From positions 1 through 64,000 of the forward strand of contig NZ_JAAMFB010000007.1 in NCBI RefSeq assembly GCF_013322225.1: a stretch of DNA of 64,000 bases. The letters run 5' to 3'. The translations under genes and the position numbers were made by a program. The stretch is from Agrobacterium larrymoorei. Its GTDB lineage: Bacteria; Pseudomonadota; Alphaproteobacteria; Rhizobiales; Rhizobiaceae. Below the pieces are notes generated by a model that saw only the letters and a list, made by a program, of their open reading frames with translations, did no database searches and was not told the origin of the DNA. Positions 18,626 to 26,005 of the stretch are shown here, piece by piece (the first letter of the stretch is position 1; each line of letters starts with the position of its first letter).

Positions 18626-19355
18626 GTGCTGGGTGTCGTCATGCTCGGGCTTGTCTCACTGCTGTCCTGATTTAAAAGGTTGATGTGATTTAGATGTACT
18701 TTGCGTCAGCCTTCAACTCAGGTTGGGACATGACAGGGCGTGCCATCGTTTGCTGTGGAGTGAGAACCACCCGGCCTCCGTCATCCTGGGGACAAGCTCG
18801 AGGATGACGCTGAACGAGTGGCTTAGGCAAAAAAACGCTCACATTACGTAACGCAAGCCGCATTCATCGAAGTTTTTTCCACAAATTTACGTTTCTTGCG
18901 TTCGATTTGGTGATCTCGAAATTTTAACAGAATTTTTATTCCGTTAAAATGTATATCTCAAAAAGTACCTAGTAAATATTCAAATTTTTAAAGAATTACG
19001 CTTCGGCTGAAATGGTTCAAAAATACCCTGCATAGCAGCATTGCAACGTTTTTCGTTGCGCAATCATCTTGTCGCCCTATTATAGCCTCCGTTGACATAA
19101 TCTTGCGCCTTTTCGCCGCGTCCATGCGGCATATATTGCCGTGTTTCGCGGTAATTCTTTCGACGGGCATCCGCTCGTCTTTCAGCGCCTTGTCAGTTTA
19201 CCTTCGGGTCTCCATGCTTGTGGAGGCTCGAAGATCATGAGGCATCGCCTTCTGGAAATCACTCGGTTTTCCAGCAGCGATGTTGCGGCGAGTTGGCTTT
19301 GCAGTGCCCCGGCTCGTCTGTTGATAACACTGCATTAGACTTGGGGGTCTTATAA
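18626..19355. other. 730-bp intergenic region upstream of proX
   Basis: No convincing gene. It holds a degenerate and a minimal copy of repeat C (18636-18809), an AT-rich stretch (18860-19010), a TTGACA hexamer at 19093 that could be a -35 element, and a hairpin at 19202-19233 (CTTCGGGTCTCCA against TGGAGGCTCGAAG, two G-U pairs). The last 220 bases are probably the promoter and leader of the proXWV operon. Confidence 0.6.
18779..18809. repeat. Minimal copy of repeat family C
   Basis: A 9-bp perfect stem CGTCATCCT / AGGATGACG enclosing GGGGACAAGCTCG. It follows the oligopeptidase gene and may help end its transcript; the more degenerate CGTCATGCTCGGGCTTGTC at 18636 is a related fragment. Confidence 0.65.
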
Positions 19356-20366
19356 ATGAAGAAACTCCTCGCCTCGACCATTCTCGTAACGGGCTTTATC
19401 GCCGCTGCTGGTGCAGCAACCTCCGCCAACGCCGCTGAAGAATGCGGCAACATCACCATCGCCGAAATGAACTGGGCCTCCGCAGGCGTCGCCGCCTATG
19501 TGGACAAGTTCATCATGGAAAACGGCTATGATTGCACGGTCAATGTCGTGACCGGCGATACCATGCCGACCTTCGCTTCCATGAATGAAAAGGGCCAGCC
19601 CGACATGGCACCCGAATTGTGGGTCAACGCCGTGCGTGATCCGCTGGATGCAGCCATCAAGGAAGGCCGTCTGGTCGAGACCACTAAAATACTGACGGAT
19701 GGCGGTGTCGAAGGCTGGTGGATTCCGAAATTCATCGCCGATGAACATCCCGACATCAAGACGGTGGAAGATGCACTGAAGCATCCTGAACTCTTCCCGG
19801 CACCGGAAGATGCCAGCAAGGGCGCCGTTCATAACTGCCCATCCGGCTGGAACTGCCAGGTGACGACCGCAAACCTCTATAAGGCGCGCAAGGGTAACGA
19901 CAAGGGCTTCCAGCTTGTCGACACCGGCTCCGCCGCGGGTCTGGACGGCTCCATCGCCAATGCTTTCGAAAAGAAGCAGGGCTGGCTCGGCTACTATTGG
20001 GCTCCAACCGCCATCCTCGGCAAATACGAAATGGTGAAGCTGGACGATGGTGCGGAACTCGATCGTGCGCATTTCGATGAATGCACGGCAAAGCCCGATT
20101 GCGCCGACCCAAAGGTCAACGCTTACCCCATCGCGGACGTCTACACGGTCGTAACCAAGGACTTCGCGGAAAAGGCTGGAGCTTCCGCCGACTACGTCAA
20201 GAAGCGCCAGTGGGACAACAAGACGGTGGCTGAAGTCCTTGCATGGATGGATGAGAACCAGGGCACCAACGAGGATGGCGCGGCCTATTTCCTTGAGAAC
20301 CACGAGGACATCTGGACCAAGTGGGTGTCGCCGGAAGTGGCTGAAAAGCTGAAGGCTTCGATTTGA
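19356..20366 (+). CDS. proX: Glycine betaine/choline-type ABC substrate-binding protein
   Basis: 336 residues. A signal peptide ends near ANA (residue 26). The mature protein is of the OpuAC/ProX family, with EMNWASAGVAAYVDKF at the start and VEGWWIPKF in the middle; tryptophans in such segments form the aromatic box that binds quaternary amines in related proteins. It should capture glycine betaine, proline betaine or choline in the periplasm and deliver it to ProW/ProV. Which ligand it prefers cannot be read from sequence. Confidence 0.88.
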   Translation: MKKLLASTILVTGFIAAAGAATSANAAEECGNITIAEMNWASAGVAAYVDKFIMENGYDCTVNVVTGDTMPTFASMNEKGQPDMAPELWVNAVRDPLDAAIKEGRLVETTKILTDGGVEGWWIPKFIADEHPDIKTVEDALKHPELFPAPEDASKGAVHNCPSGWNCQVTTANLYKARKGNDKGFQLVDTGSAAGLDGSIANAFEKKQGWLGYYWAPTAILGKYEMVKLDDGAELDRAHFDECTAKPDCADPKVNAYPIADVYTVVTKDFAEKAGASADYVKKRQWDNKTVAEVLAWMDENQGTNEDGAAYFLENHEDIWTKWVSPEVAEKLKASI

Positions 20367-20430
20367 GGTGAGTAGGTTTGCACGCATGGCCTGAGAAGGC
20401 CGTGCGTGTTTCGGCACGCCTCCCTCTCTT

Positions 20431-20461
20431 CCTCATTCCTGTGACAAGCACAGGAATGAGG
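20431..20461 (+). repeat. Minimal repeat B stem between proX and proW
   Basis: A perfect 13-bp stem CCTCATTCCTGTG / CACAGGAATGAGG with a five-base loop. A second hairpin (GCGTG / CACGC at 20404-20418) precedes it. In a polycistronic message, stems in this place commonly protect the upstream cistron from 3' decay, so that the binding protein is made in excess of the permease. Confidence 0.75.
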
Positions 20462-20556
20462 GAAATGGAGTTTGACGACATCAAACCCATTGTGACCCGT
20501 GTCGGCCGCCTTTTGTCACCCAAGAAATCATTCAAAAACAAGGGAAAACAACAATA

Positions 20557-21465
20557 ATGGCCCTCTGTGACTATGTACCAGGTATGCTGTGCCGTTTTCC
20601 GGCACTCAGCAACAGCACCATGCGCGAAACGCGCAAGACCATCGATGACGGCTTTCGCGATATCGTTCGCAATTATGGAGACATCATCGATACGGTCGTG
20701 CATCCGCTGCAACTGTTTCTGAACTCCGCCGAACGGTTTTTCATCCAGACACCCTGGATCATCATTTTCCTCGGAATACTCGCGCTCGTGCATCTGGCCG
20801 GACGCAGCATCCGCATCACCGTCGGCACCGCCATCTCGCTCTGCCTCATCGGCATGGTCGGGTTGTGGCGCGATGCGATGACGACGCTCTCCATCGTTGC
20901 CATCGCGACGTTGATCGCCGTCATCATCGGCCTGCCGCTCGGTATTCTCATGGCGCGCTCCGAGCGCGTGCAGCGCTTCATCAACCCCACGCTGGACGTG
21001 ATGCAGACGATGCCGAGCTTCGTCTACCTGATCCCCGTCGTGGTGATTTTCGGTATCGGCAAGGTGCCGGGGCTGATTGCGGTGGTGATCTACGCCGTGC
21101 CGCCGATGATCCGTCTCACCAATCTCGGCATCCGTATGGTGGATCGCGAGGTTCTGGAAGCGGCTGATGCCTTCGGTTCATCGCGCCGACAGACGCTGTT
21201 CAACGTGCAGCTGCCTCTGGCACTGCCCACCATCATGACCGGCATCAACCAGACCATCATGATGTCGCTTGCCATGGTCGTGGTTGCTTCCATGGTCGGC
21301 GTTGGCGGCTTGGGCAAGAACGTGCTTCAGGCCATCAACAACCAGTTCTTCACCATCGGCTTCCTCAACGGCTTTGCGCTGGTGGCCATTGCCATCATGT
21401 TCGACCGCGCCAGCCAGGCATTCGGCAAGCGTCTTCAGAAATATCGCGAGGTGAGCCATGGCTAA
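20557..21465 (+). CDS. proW: Glycine betaine/choline ABC transporter permease
   Basis: 302 residues. After an N-terminal cytoplasmic segment of about 60 residues come six to seven membrane helices of the BPD_transp_1 fold. The EAA loop that docks on the ATPase reads REVLEAADAFGSSRRQTL. The N-terminal extension is typical of ProW. The ATG at 20557 follows GGGAAAACAACAATA, with a weak ribosome site. It overlaps proV by eight bases, indicating coupling. Confidence 0.9.
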   Translation: MALCDYVPGMLCRFPALSNSTMRETRKTIDDGFRDIVRNYGDIIDTVVHPLQLFLNSAERFFIQTPWIIIFLGILALVHLAGRSIRITVGTAISLCLIGMVGLWRDAMTTLSIVAIATLIAVIIGLPLGILMARSERVQRFINPTLDVMQTMPSFVYLIPVVVIFGIGKVPGLIAVVIYAVPPMIRLTNLGIRMVDREVLEAADAFGSSRRQTLFNVQLPLALPTIMTGINQTIMMSLAMVVVASMVGVGGLGKNVLQAINNQFFTIGFLNGFALVAIAIMFDRASQAFGKRLQKYREVSHG

Positions 21466-22555
21466 GGGCATCGAAATCAAGCATCTCTACAAGATCTTCG
21501 GCAAACATCCTGAGAGACATCTTCAAGCTGTTAAAGCGGGGATGAGCAAGGCGGAACTGAACGACAGGCAAAACCATGTGCTGGGCCTCAACGACATCAA
21601 CATCACCATGCCGGGCGGCAAGATCACCGTGGTCATGGGGCTGTCCGGTTCGGGCAAATCCACCCTGATCCGCCACATCAACCGGCTGATCGAACCGACT
21701 GCTGGCGAAGTGCTTTATAATGGCGAGGACGTCTGCTCCATGGGCGCAACCGCGCTTCGGGACTTCCGCCGCCACAAGACGGCAATGGTGTTTCAGAAAT
21801 TCGGCCTGCTGCCGCACCGCACCGTGCTGGAAAACAGCGTCTACGGCCTGGATATTCAGGGCGTATCCCGCAAGGACTCGACCGAAAAAGGCCGTTACTG
21901 GCTGGAGCGCGTGGGTCTTGGCGGGTACGAGGATTATTATCCGAACCAGCTTTCCGGCGGCATGCAGCAGCGTGTGGGCCTTGCCCGGGCACTCACCAAT
22001 GATGCGGATATCCTGCTGATGGACGAGGCCTATTCGGCGCTCGATCCACTGATCCGCGTGGACATGCAGACCATGCTTCTCGATCTTCAGCAGGAGTTGA
22101 AGAAGACGGTCGTCTTCATCACCCACGATCTGGACGAGGCGCTGCGCCTCGGCGATCACATCGCAATCCTCAAGGACGGCGAAGTGGTGCAGCAGGGCGA
22201 CGGCCAGAGCATCATCCTCAACCCGGCCGATGAATATGTCGCAGACTTCGTGCGCGATGTGAACCGTGGCCGCGTGCTGCAGGCAACCACAGTCATGGAA
22301 CCGCTGGACAACCAGCCGCAGCCGATGTCCGTGCAGGACACCGACACGCTGGAGACGATAGCCCGCGACATGACGGAGGCAAACGAAACCTCGGCGCAGG
22401 TCGTGAACGAGGAGGGTGAAGCGGTCGGCACCATCGGCATCGAAACGCTGGTGGCGGCCATGGTGACACCCGCGACGCAGGACGCCGAGCCGACCGAACC
22501 TGCTTCCGTCCCAGCTGGAAAGCAAGAGCCGGAACGCGAACGGCTGGACGCCTGA
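21458..22555 (+). CDS. proV: Glycine betaine/choline ABC transporter ATPase
   Basis: 365 residues. Walker A GLSGSGKS lies near residues 62-69, the signature is LSGGMQQR, and Walker B ILLMDEA is followed by FITHDLDEAL. The C-terminal 90 residues are shorter than the tandem CBS domains that give ProV/OpuA osmosensing; the region looks like a single degenerate CBS segment followed by a proline- and glutamate-rich tail, so gating may differ. Last gene of the operon; a structured 3' region follows. Confidence 0.92.
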   Translation: MAKGIEIKHLYKIFGKHPERHLQAVKAGMSKAELNDRQNHVLGLNDINITMPGGKITVVMGLSGSGKSTLIRHINRLIEPTAGEVLYNGEDVCSMGATALRDFRRHKTAMVFQKFGLLPHRTVLENSVYGLDIQGVSRKDSTEKGRYWLERVGLGGYEDYYPNQLSGGMQQRVGLARALTNDADILLMDEAYSALDPLIRVDMQTMLLDLQQELKKTVVFITHDLDEALRLGDHIAILKDGEVVQQGDGQSIILNPADEYVADFVRDVNRGRVLQATTVMEPLDNQPQPMSVQDTDTLETIARDMTEANETSAQVVNEEGEAVGTIGIETLVAAMVTPATQDAEPTEPASVPAGKQEPERERLDA

Positions 22556-22583
22556 GTCTGGAATCGATTCCATTTTTATACAG

Positions 22584-22638
22584 CCGATTCCCTTCGCAAC
22601 TGCCGTTGCGGAGGGAATTCCCGTTAGGGGAATCGGTA
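22584..22638 (+). terminator. Structured 3' end of the pro operon
   Basis: Outer arms CCGATTCCC (22584) and GGGGAATCGG (about 22626) enclose a 12-bp stem TTCCCTTCGCAA / TTGCGGAGGGAA with one G-U pair. There is no long U-run, so it may act as a 3' stabiliser or a Rho-assisted terminator rather than a simple intrinsic one. Confidence 0.6.
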
Positions 22639-22761
22639 AAACAGGCGATTTTTGCTTTTCTCAAGCCCGAAAATACCGAAACGAAGCAGTACTTTATGCC
22701 CTGTCAAGCGGTCACGTCACGCGAATGCGCCATGCCGCAAGTTTCGCGCAAGCTTCGCGGA

Positions 22762-22777
22762 TTAATAAATCGTTAAC
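22762..22777 (+). promoter_or_regulatory. Perfect CtrA box
   Basis: TTAA-TAAATCG-TTAAC matches the full CtrA consensus TTAA-N7-TTAAC without mismatch. It lies 115 bases upstream of the small gene at 22892 and downstream of the pro operon, so that small gene is the likely target. CtrA is the cell-cycle response regulator of alphaproteobacteria. Confidence 0.7.
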
Positions 22778-22891
22778 ACCTGAAGCAGCGGACCGGAATT
22801 TGTGAGCGGTCTTCGGAGTCCCGTTGCCTGAAAGAACACTCGAGCGGCGGCTCCTCCCAAATTATCCGTCGCCTTGAAGATGAGGCTTGCG

Positions 22892-23170
22892 ATGAATATC
22901 GACAACAACATCGGCGGCTCTGCTTATCAAAACCGCTCGCAGCATATTGAAAAGCCGCAGGCTGAGGCACTCGTTCCAGACGCGCCAGTATCCGCCTCAA
23001 ACGGCAGCTCGATTTCCTTCGTCAACGTTTTGCAGTCCACCTCACTCGCCAACGTATTGTGGACGGTAAAGAACGACGCACCGACAGAGGGCGCCGCCCC
23101 GACCATATCTTACGAACCGTCCGCAGTCGCCGAATCGGCGTGGCTGCGTCAGGCTTACACCGAGCATTGA
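22892..23170 (+). CDS. Small hypothetical protein, 92 aa, CtrA-box promoter
   Basis: Polar protein rich in Ser, Ala, Asn and Gln, with no membrane segment, signal peptide or known motif; the central part SISFVNVLQSTSLANVLWTVKN is the most ordered-looking. The ATG at 22892 is chosen because GAGG (22882-22885) is six bases upstream; TTG at 22874 and ATG at 22880 are in-frame alternatives. A perfect CtrA box lies 115 bases upstream. It ends convergently with dmeF, across repeat A copy 3. Function unknown. Confidence 0.65.
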   Translation: MNIDNNIGGSAYQNRSQHIEKPQAEALVPDAPVSASNGSSISFVNVLQSTSLANVLWTVKNDAPTEGAAPTISYEPSAVAESAWLRQAYTEH

Positions 23171-23262
23171 TCAGGCCGCTCGTTTTCTAAAGCGCGTTCG
23201 GATGTTTTGAGCATTTTTATAGTTAATGTTTGATTAAGTTCGTCAGAGCGTCTGAAGCTTGA

Positions 23263-23449
23263 CCCCTCACTTGCAATTTCTAACACTTGAGCCCTACGGG
23301 CTAAGATGTTGAAATTGCTTTCTCTCCCACAAGGGTAGAGATAACGCGGATGCCGCGCCACTGGCGCCTTTTCCTCTCCCCTTGTGGGAGAGGATAGAAA
23401 ATCAAGACCTTAGCTTTAGCTAAGTCTTAGATTTTCTCGGGTAGAGGGG
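23263..23449. repeat. Palindromic repeat family A, copy 3
   Basis: A 187-bp copy with the family ends (CCCCTCAC on the left, a diverged GTAGAGGGG on the right) and the internal palindromes GAGCCCTACGGGCT and CTTAGCTTTAGCTAAG. It lies between convergent genes, and its last 27 bases are inside the dmeF reading frame. Confidence 0.85.
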
Positions 23450-24442
23450 TTCGCTTTTACGCAACGTACTGACCTCAACCGTCACGTGCGACAATTCATG
23501 GATCGCCCCTAATTTCTCACGATAAAACGCCGGGGCCTTTGGCTCAGTCGACTGAATGGCGACGATTGCGGCGTGATGGCCGGGGCCGACTTGCCAGACG
23601 TGCAGGTCGGTGATGCGTTCACCGTCCTCTTCCACGACGTCCCGAATTTCCTGGGACAGCGTTGCATTTTCGGACGAGGCATCCACCAGAACGGAACCCG
23701 TTGAGCGGATTAGCCCCCATGACCAGCGGGCAATGACCAGGCCGCCGACGACGCCCATGGCGGGATCGAGGAACGTCCAGCCATTCCATTTGCCCAGCAG
23801 CAACGCAACGATGGCCAGCACGGAGGTCAACGCATCCGCCACGACATGCAGATAGGCGGCGCGTAAGTTGTTGTCCTTGCCGCCATGATGCGCGTGGACC
23901 CCGTGATGGGCGTGGTTGCCATGTGCATGGCCGTGACCGTGACCGTGATGATGCCCATGCGCGTGCCCGCCATGAGAATGATCATCTCTCAAAAGCCAGG
24001 CGCTGACGATATTGACGGCAAGGCCGATGATGGCGACGACGATCGCCTGGTTGAAGTCGATTTCGACCGGAGACACGAAACGGACGGCACTCTCCCAGCC
24101 GATCAGCAACGCCACGACGCCCAGAACGACCGCGCTGGCGAAGCCCGCGAGATCACCGAACTTGCCGGTACCGAATGTGAAGCGCGGGTTCGACGCCTGT
24201 TTTCTGGCATAAAGATAGGCCAGCGCCGAAATCAGCATCGCCCCCGCATGGGTGGACATGTGCCAGCCATCCGCCGTCAGCGCCATAGAGCCGAACCAGT
24301 GGCCCGCCGCAATTTCCGCCACCATCATGACGGTGGTCAGTGCAATCACCATCCATACGCGCCGCTCGTTGCGCGCATGGTCGGAGCCGAGGAAGACGTG
24401 ATCATGCGTGCCATCCGCATGTGTGTGTGCGGTCATTGCCAT
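23420..24442 (-). CDS. dmeF: Cobalt/nickel/iron cation diffusion facilitator DmeF
   Basis: 340 residues with six membrane helices, a CDF-type metal/proton antiporter. Between helices 4 and 5 is a very long histidine loop (about residues 153-190, repeats of HGH and HAH), typical of DmeF. The metal-site motifs TADGWHMSTHA and HVVADALTSV are present (HxxxD type). I start it at the ATG 24440-24442; a GTG at 24449-24451 is an alternative. The last nine or so codons (PLYPRKSKT) are encoded by repeat A copy 3. It forms an operon with dmeR, whose stop lies ten bases upstream. Confidence 0.92.
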   Translation of the reverse strand: MAMTAHTHADGTHDHVFLGSDHARNERRVWMVIALTTVMMVAEIAAGHWFGSMALTADGWHMSTHAGAMLISALAYLYARKQASNPRFTFGTGKFGDLAGFASAVVLGVVALLIGWESAVRFVSPVEIDFNQAIVVAIIGLAVNIVSAWLLRDDHSHGGHAHGHHHGHGHGHAHGNHAHHGVHAHHGGKDNNLRAAYLHVVADALTSVLAIVALLLGKWNGWTFLDPAMGVVGGLVIARWSWGLIRSTGSVLVDASSENATLSQEIRDVVEEDGERITDLHVWQVGPGHHAAIVAIQSTEPKAPAFYREKLGAIHELSHVTVEVSTLRKSEPLYPRKSKT

Positions 24443-24452
24443 TGCTTTCACC

Positions 24453-24725
24453 CTACCGAATATAAGTTTTTAGAACCTGCGCCAGCTCTTCCGTGGCGCG
24501 GGCGCGTTCTTCATCGTTTTCCGCGTGCAGCACATGTTCGTGCAGGTGCTCCTGCATTACTTCACCCGTCAGCCCGGAAAGCGCGCCTCGTACGGAAGCG
24601 AGCAGTTGCAACACCTCACCACAGGGCTTGCCGCCCTGCAACGCGCGCTCGACCGCCTCCATCTGTCCCTTCATGCGGCGAATGCGGGCCAGCAGCTTAT
24701 CCTTGTCGCGTATCGTATGAGACAT
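24453..24725 (-). CDS. dmeR: Metal-sensing repressor DmeR (CsoR/RcnR family)
   Basis: 90 residues, all-helical. The metal-binding fingerprint is His3, Cys35, His60 and His64, exactly the ligand set of the cobalt/nickel sensor RcnR, rather than the copper set of CsoR. When metal binds, the repressor leaves its operator and dmeRF is expressed. Start at ATG 24723-24725, with GGAG six bases upstream; the upstream ATG at 24735 lies inside the operator. Its operator at 24736-24762 has the matching G6 tract. Confidence 0.95.
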   Translation of the reverse strand: MSHTIRDKDKLLARIRRMKGQMEAVERALQGGKPCGEVLQLLASVRGALSGLTGEVMQEHLHEHVLHAENDEERARATEELAQVLKTYIR

Positions 24726-24735
24726 GACATGCTCC

Positions 24736-24762
24736 ATATAGTATAGGGGGGTATACTATATT
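24736..24762. promoter_or_regulatory. DmeR operator (AT-rich arms around a G6 tract)
   Basis: Inverted arms ATATAGTATA (24736-24745) and TATACTATAT (24752-24761) flank GGGGGG (24746-24751). RcnR-type repressors recognise just this layout, an inverted repeat split by a G/C run that gives A-form character. It overlaps the ribosome-site side of the dmeR start, so binding blocks dmeRF transcription. Confidence 0.9.
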
Positions 24763-24819
24763 ACCGTTGCGATATCGGCAAGTGGTGAAGGCCCTTGAAC
24801 CGAATGACCGGGCAGGCTA

Positions 24820-24840
24820 TATCTCTAGAAGCTATAGATA
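24820..24840. promoter_or_regulatory. MerR-type dyad operator
   Basis: Dyad TATCTCTAG-AAG-CTATAGATA, eight of nine positions paired, ending 12 bases before the GTG start of the MerR gene. It is likely the regulator's own operator. A standard -35/-10 pair around it is not obvious. Confidence 0.6.
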
Positions 24841-24852
24841 TGAGGTGCCACC

Positions 24853-25266
24853 GTGTATTCCATCGGAGATTTGTCGAAGCGAACCGGCGTCAAGGTTCCA
24901 ACCATTCGATATTACGAACAGATGGGCCTCATTCGCGAAGCGGATCGCTCGGAAGGAAACCAGCGTCGCTATGAGAAATCGGACCTCGAGCGGCTGGCCT
25001 TTATCCGCCACGCTCGCGATCTCGGCCTCAACATCGAGGCCATCCGCGAGTTGATCGCACTCAGTCAGCACCGTGAAATGCCCTGCGACGGTGCCGACCG
25101 TATCGCCGCCGACCACCTGACAAACGTACGCGAAAAGATCGCCAGACTGAAGAAGCTTGAGCATGAACTGGAGCGCATCGTCTCCCACTGCGACGGCCAC
25201 TCCATCGAGGACTGCTATGTTATACGGGCGCTATCGGACCATCGGCTCTGCGAGCATGAGCATTGA
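24853..25266 (+). CDS. MerR family metal-responsive regulator (ZntR/CadR-like)
   Basis: 137 residues. Residues 1-70 are the MerR DNA-binding domain (MYSIGDLSKRTGVKVPTIRY). Cys78 sits at the start of the dimerisation helix, and Cys113, His116, Cys121 and Cys133 lie in the C-terminal loop, the pattern of Zn/Cd/Pb sensors rather than copper sensors (CueR). The tail is CEHEH. The start is GTG at 24853. No P-type ATPase or other usual target is encoded beside it; the divergent dmeRF unit has its own repressor, so the target must be elsewhere. Confidence 0.88.
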   Translation: MYSIGDLSKRTGVKVPTIRYYEQMGLIREADRSEGNQRRYEKSDLERLAFIRHARDLGLNIEAIRELIALSQHREMPCDGADRIAADHLTNVREKIARLKKLEHELERIVSHCDGHSIEDCYVIRALSDHRLCEHEH

Positions 25267-25414
25267 GGCGAGGGCTGCTCGCCCCGCGAATCCCCCTTGA
25301 CAGCCTCCCGATTCAAGCGCATTGACGTGGGCATGATCAACGCACGCGCACCCATTTCCTGCACGTATTTTTGGGCCTTCCTTTAAGGGCGGCTCGACAG
25401 ATCATATTGTCAAC

Positions 25415-25441
25415 AAGCCGCCGTCAGGCGGCTTTGTTGTT
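25415..25441 (+). terminator. Rho-independent terminator
   Basis: Stem AAGCCGCC / GGCGGCTT with a GTCA loop followed by TGTTGTTTT. It lies 150 bases after the MerR gene and just ahead of the GNAT gene at 25489, separating the two. Confidence 0.8.
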
Positions 25442-25488
25442 TTCAAACGTCCTGACGGCAGAAATCGAAGAACCCGAGGGACCGAAAC

Positions 25489-25977
25489 ATGACCGAAGAT
25501 AGCCTTCTTACGCTGCCAAGACCGCCGGTTGTCACCATTCGCAGTGCGCGCCCTGCCGATTTGCCTGAGCTCAACGAGATGATTACGCTGCTTGCCGCGC
25601 ACCATGGCGATGCGGCAGCGATTACGCCGAAGAAGCTGGAGCGTGATCTCTTTGGCCAGATCCCCTGGATCACGGCCCTTGTGGCGGAAGCCGATGACGA
25701 GTTGATCGGCTATGCCATCCTCGTTCCGCTATACCGCGCGCAGGAAGGTCGTCGTGGCATGGAGCTTCACCACCTCTTCGTGCGCGATGGTCATCGTGGC
25801 CACGGCACCGGCCAGCATCTGGTGTCTCGCGCACGCGATGTAGCCAGGCGCTGCGGTTGCGACTTCCTCTCCGTTGGTGCGGCTACCGGCAATTTCGCCG
25901 CGCACAAGTTCTATGAAAGCATGGATTTCGTGCCGCGCCCCGTCACCGGCATGCGCTTCATGCAGGCGTTGGCATAA
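25489..25977 (+). CDS. GNAT family N-acetyltransferase
   Basis: 162 residues. The acetyl-CoA-binding motif A reads LFVRDGHRGHGTGQHLV (R/Q-x-x-G-x-G/A), and the C-terminal motif B is NFAAHKFYESMDF. The group resembles spermidine/diamine and aminoalkylphosphonate acetyltransferases, but the substrate cannot be named. AAACATG start with ACCCGAGGGACC upstream. Followed at 28 bases by the PfpI-like gene, possibly one operon. Confidence 0.85.
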   Translation: MTEDSLLTLPRPPVVTIRSARPADLPELNEMITLLAAHHGDAAAITPKKLERDLFGQIPWITALVAEADDELIGYAILVPLYRAQEGRRGMELHHLFVRDGHRGHGTGQHLVSRARDVARRCGCDFLSVGAATGNFAAHKFYESMDFVPRPVTGMRFMQALA

Positions 25978-26005
25978 CCATCTTTTCTCGTAGCGGGAGA
26001 GTAAA

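Noticed and set aside
19350-22573. Long minus-strand frames over proX, proW and proV
   Set aside because: All lie opposite genes with clear family motifs; their composition is histidine- and arginine-rich in the way of shadow frames.
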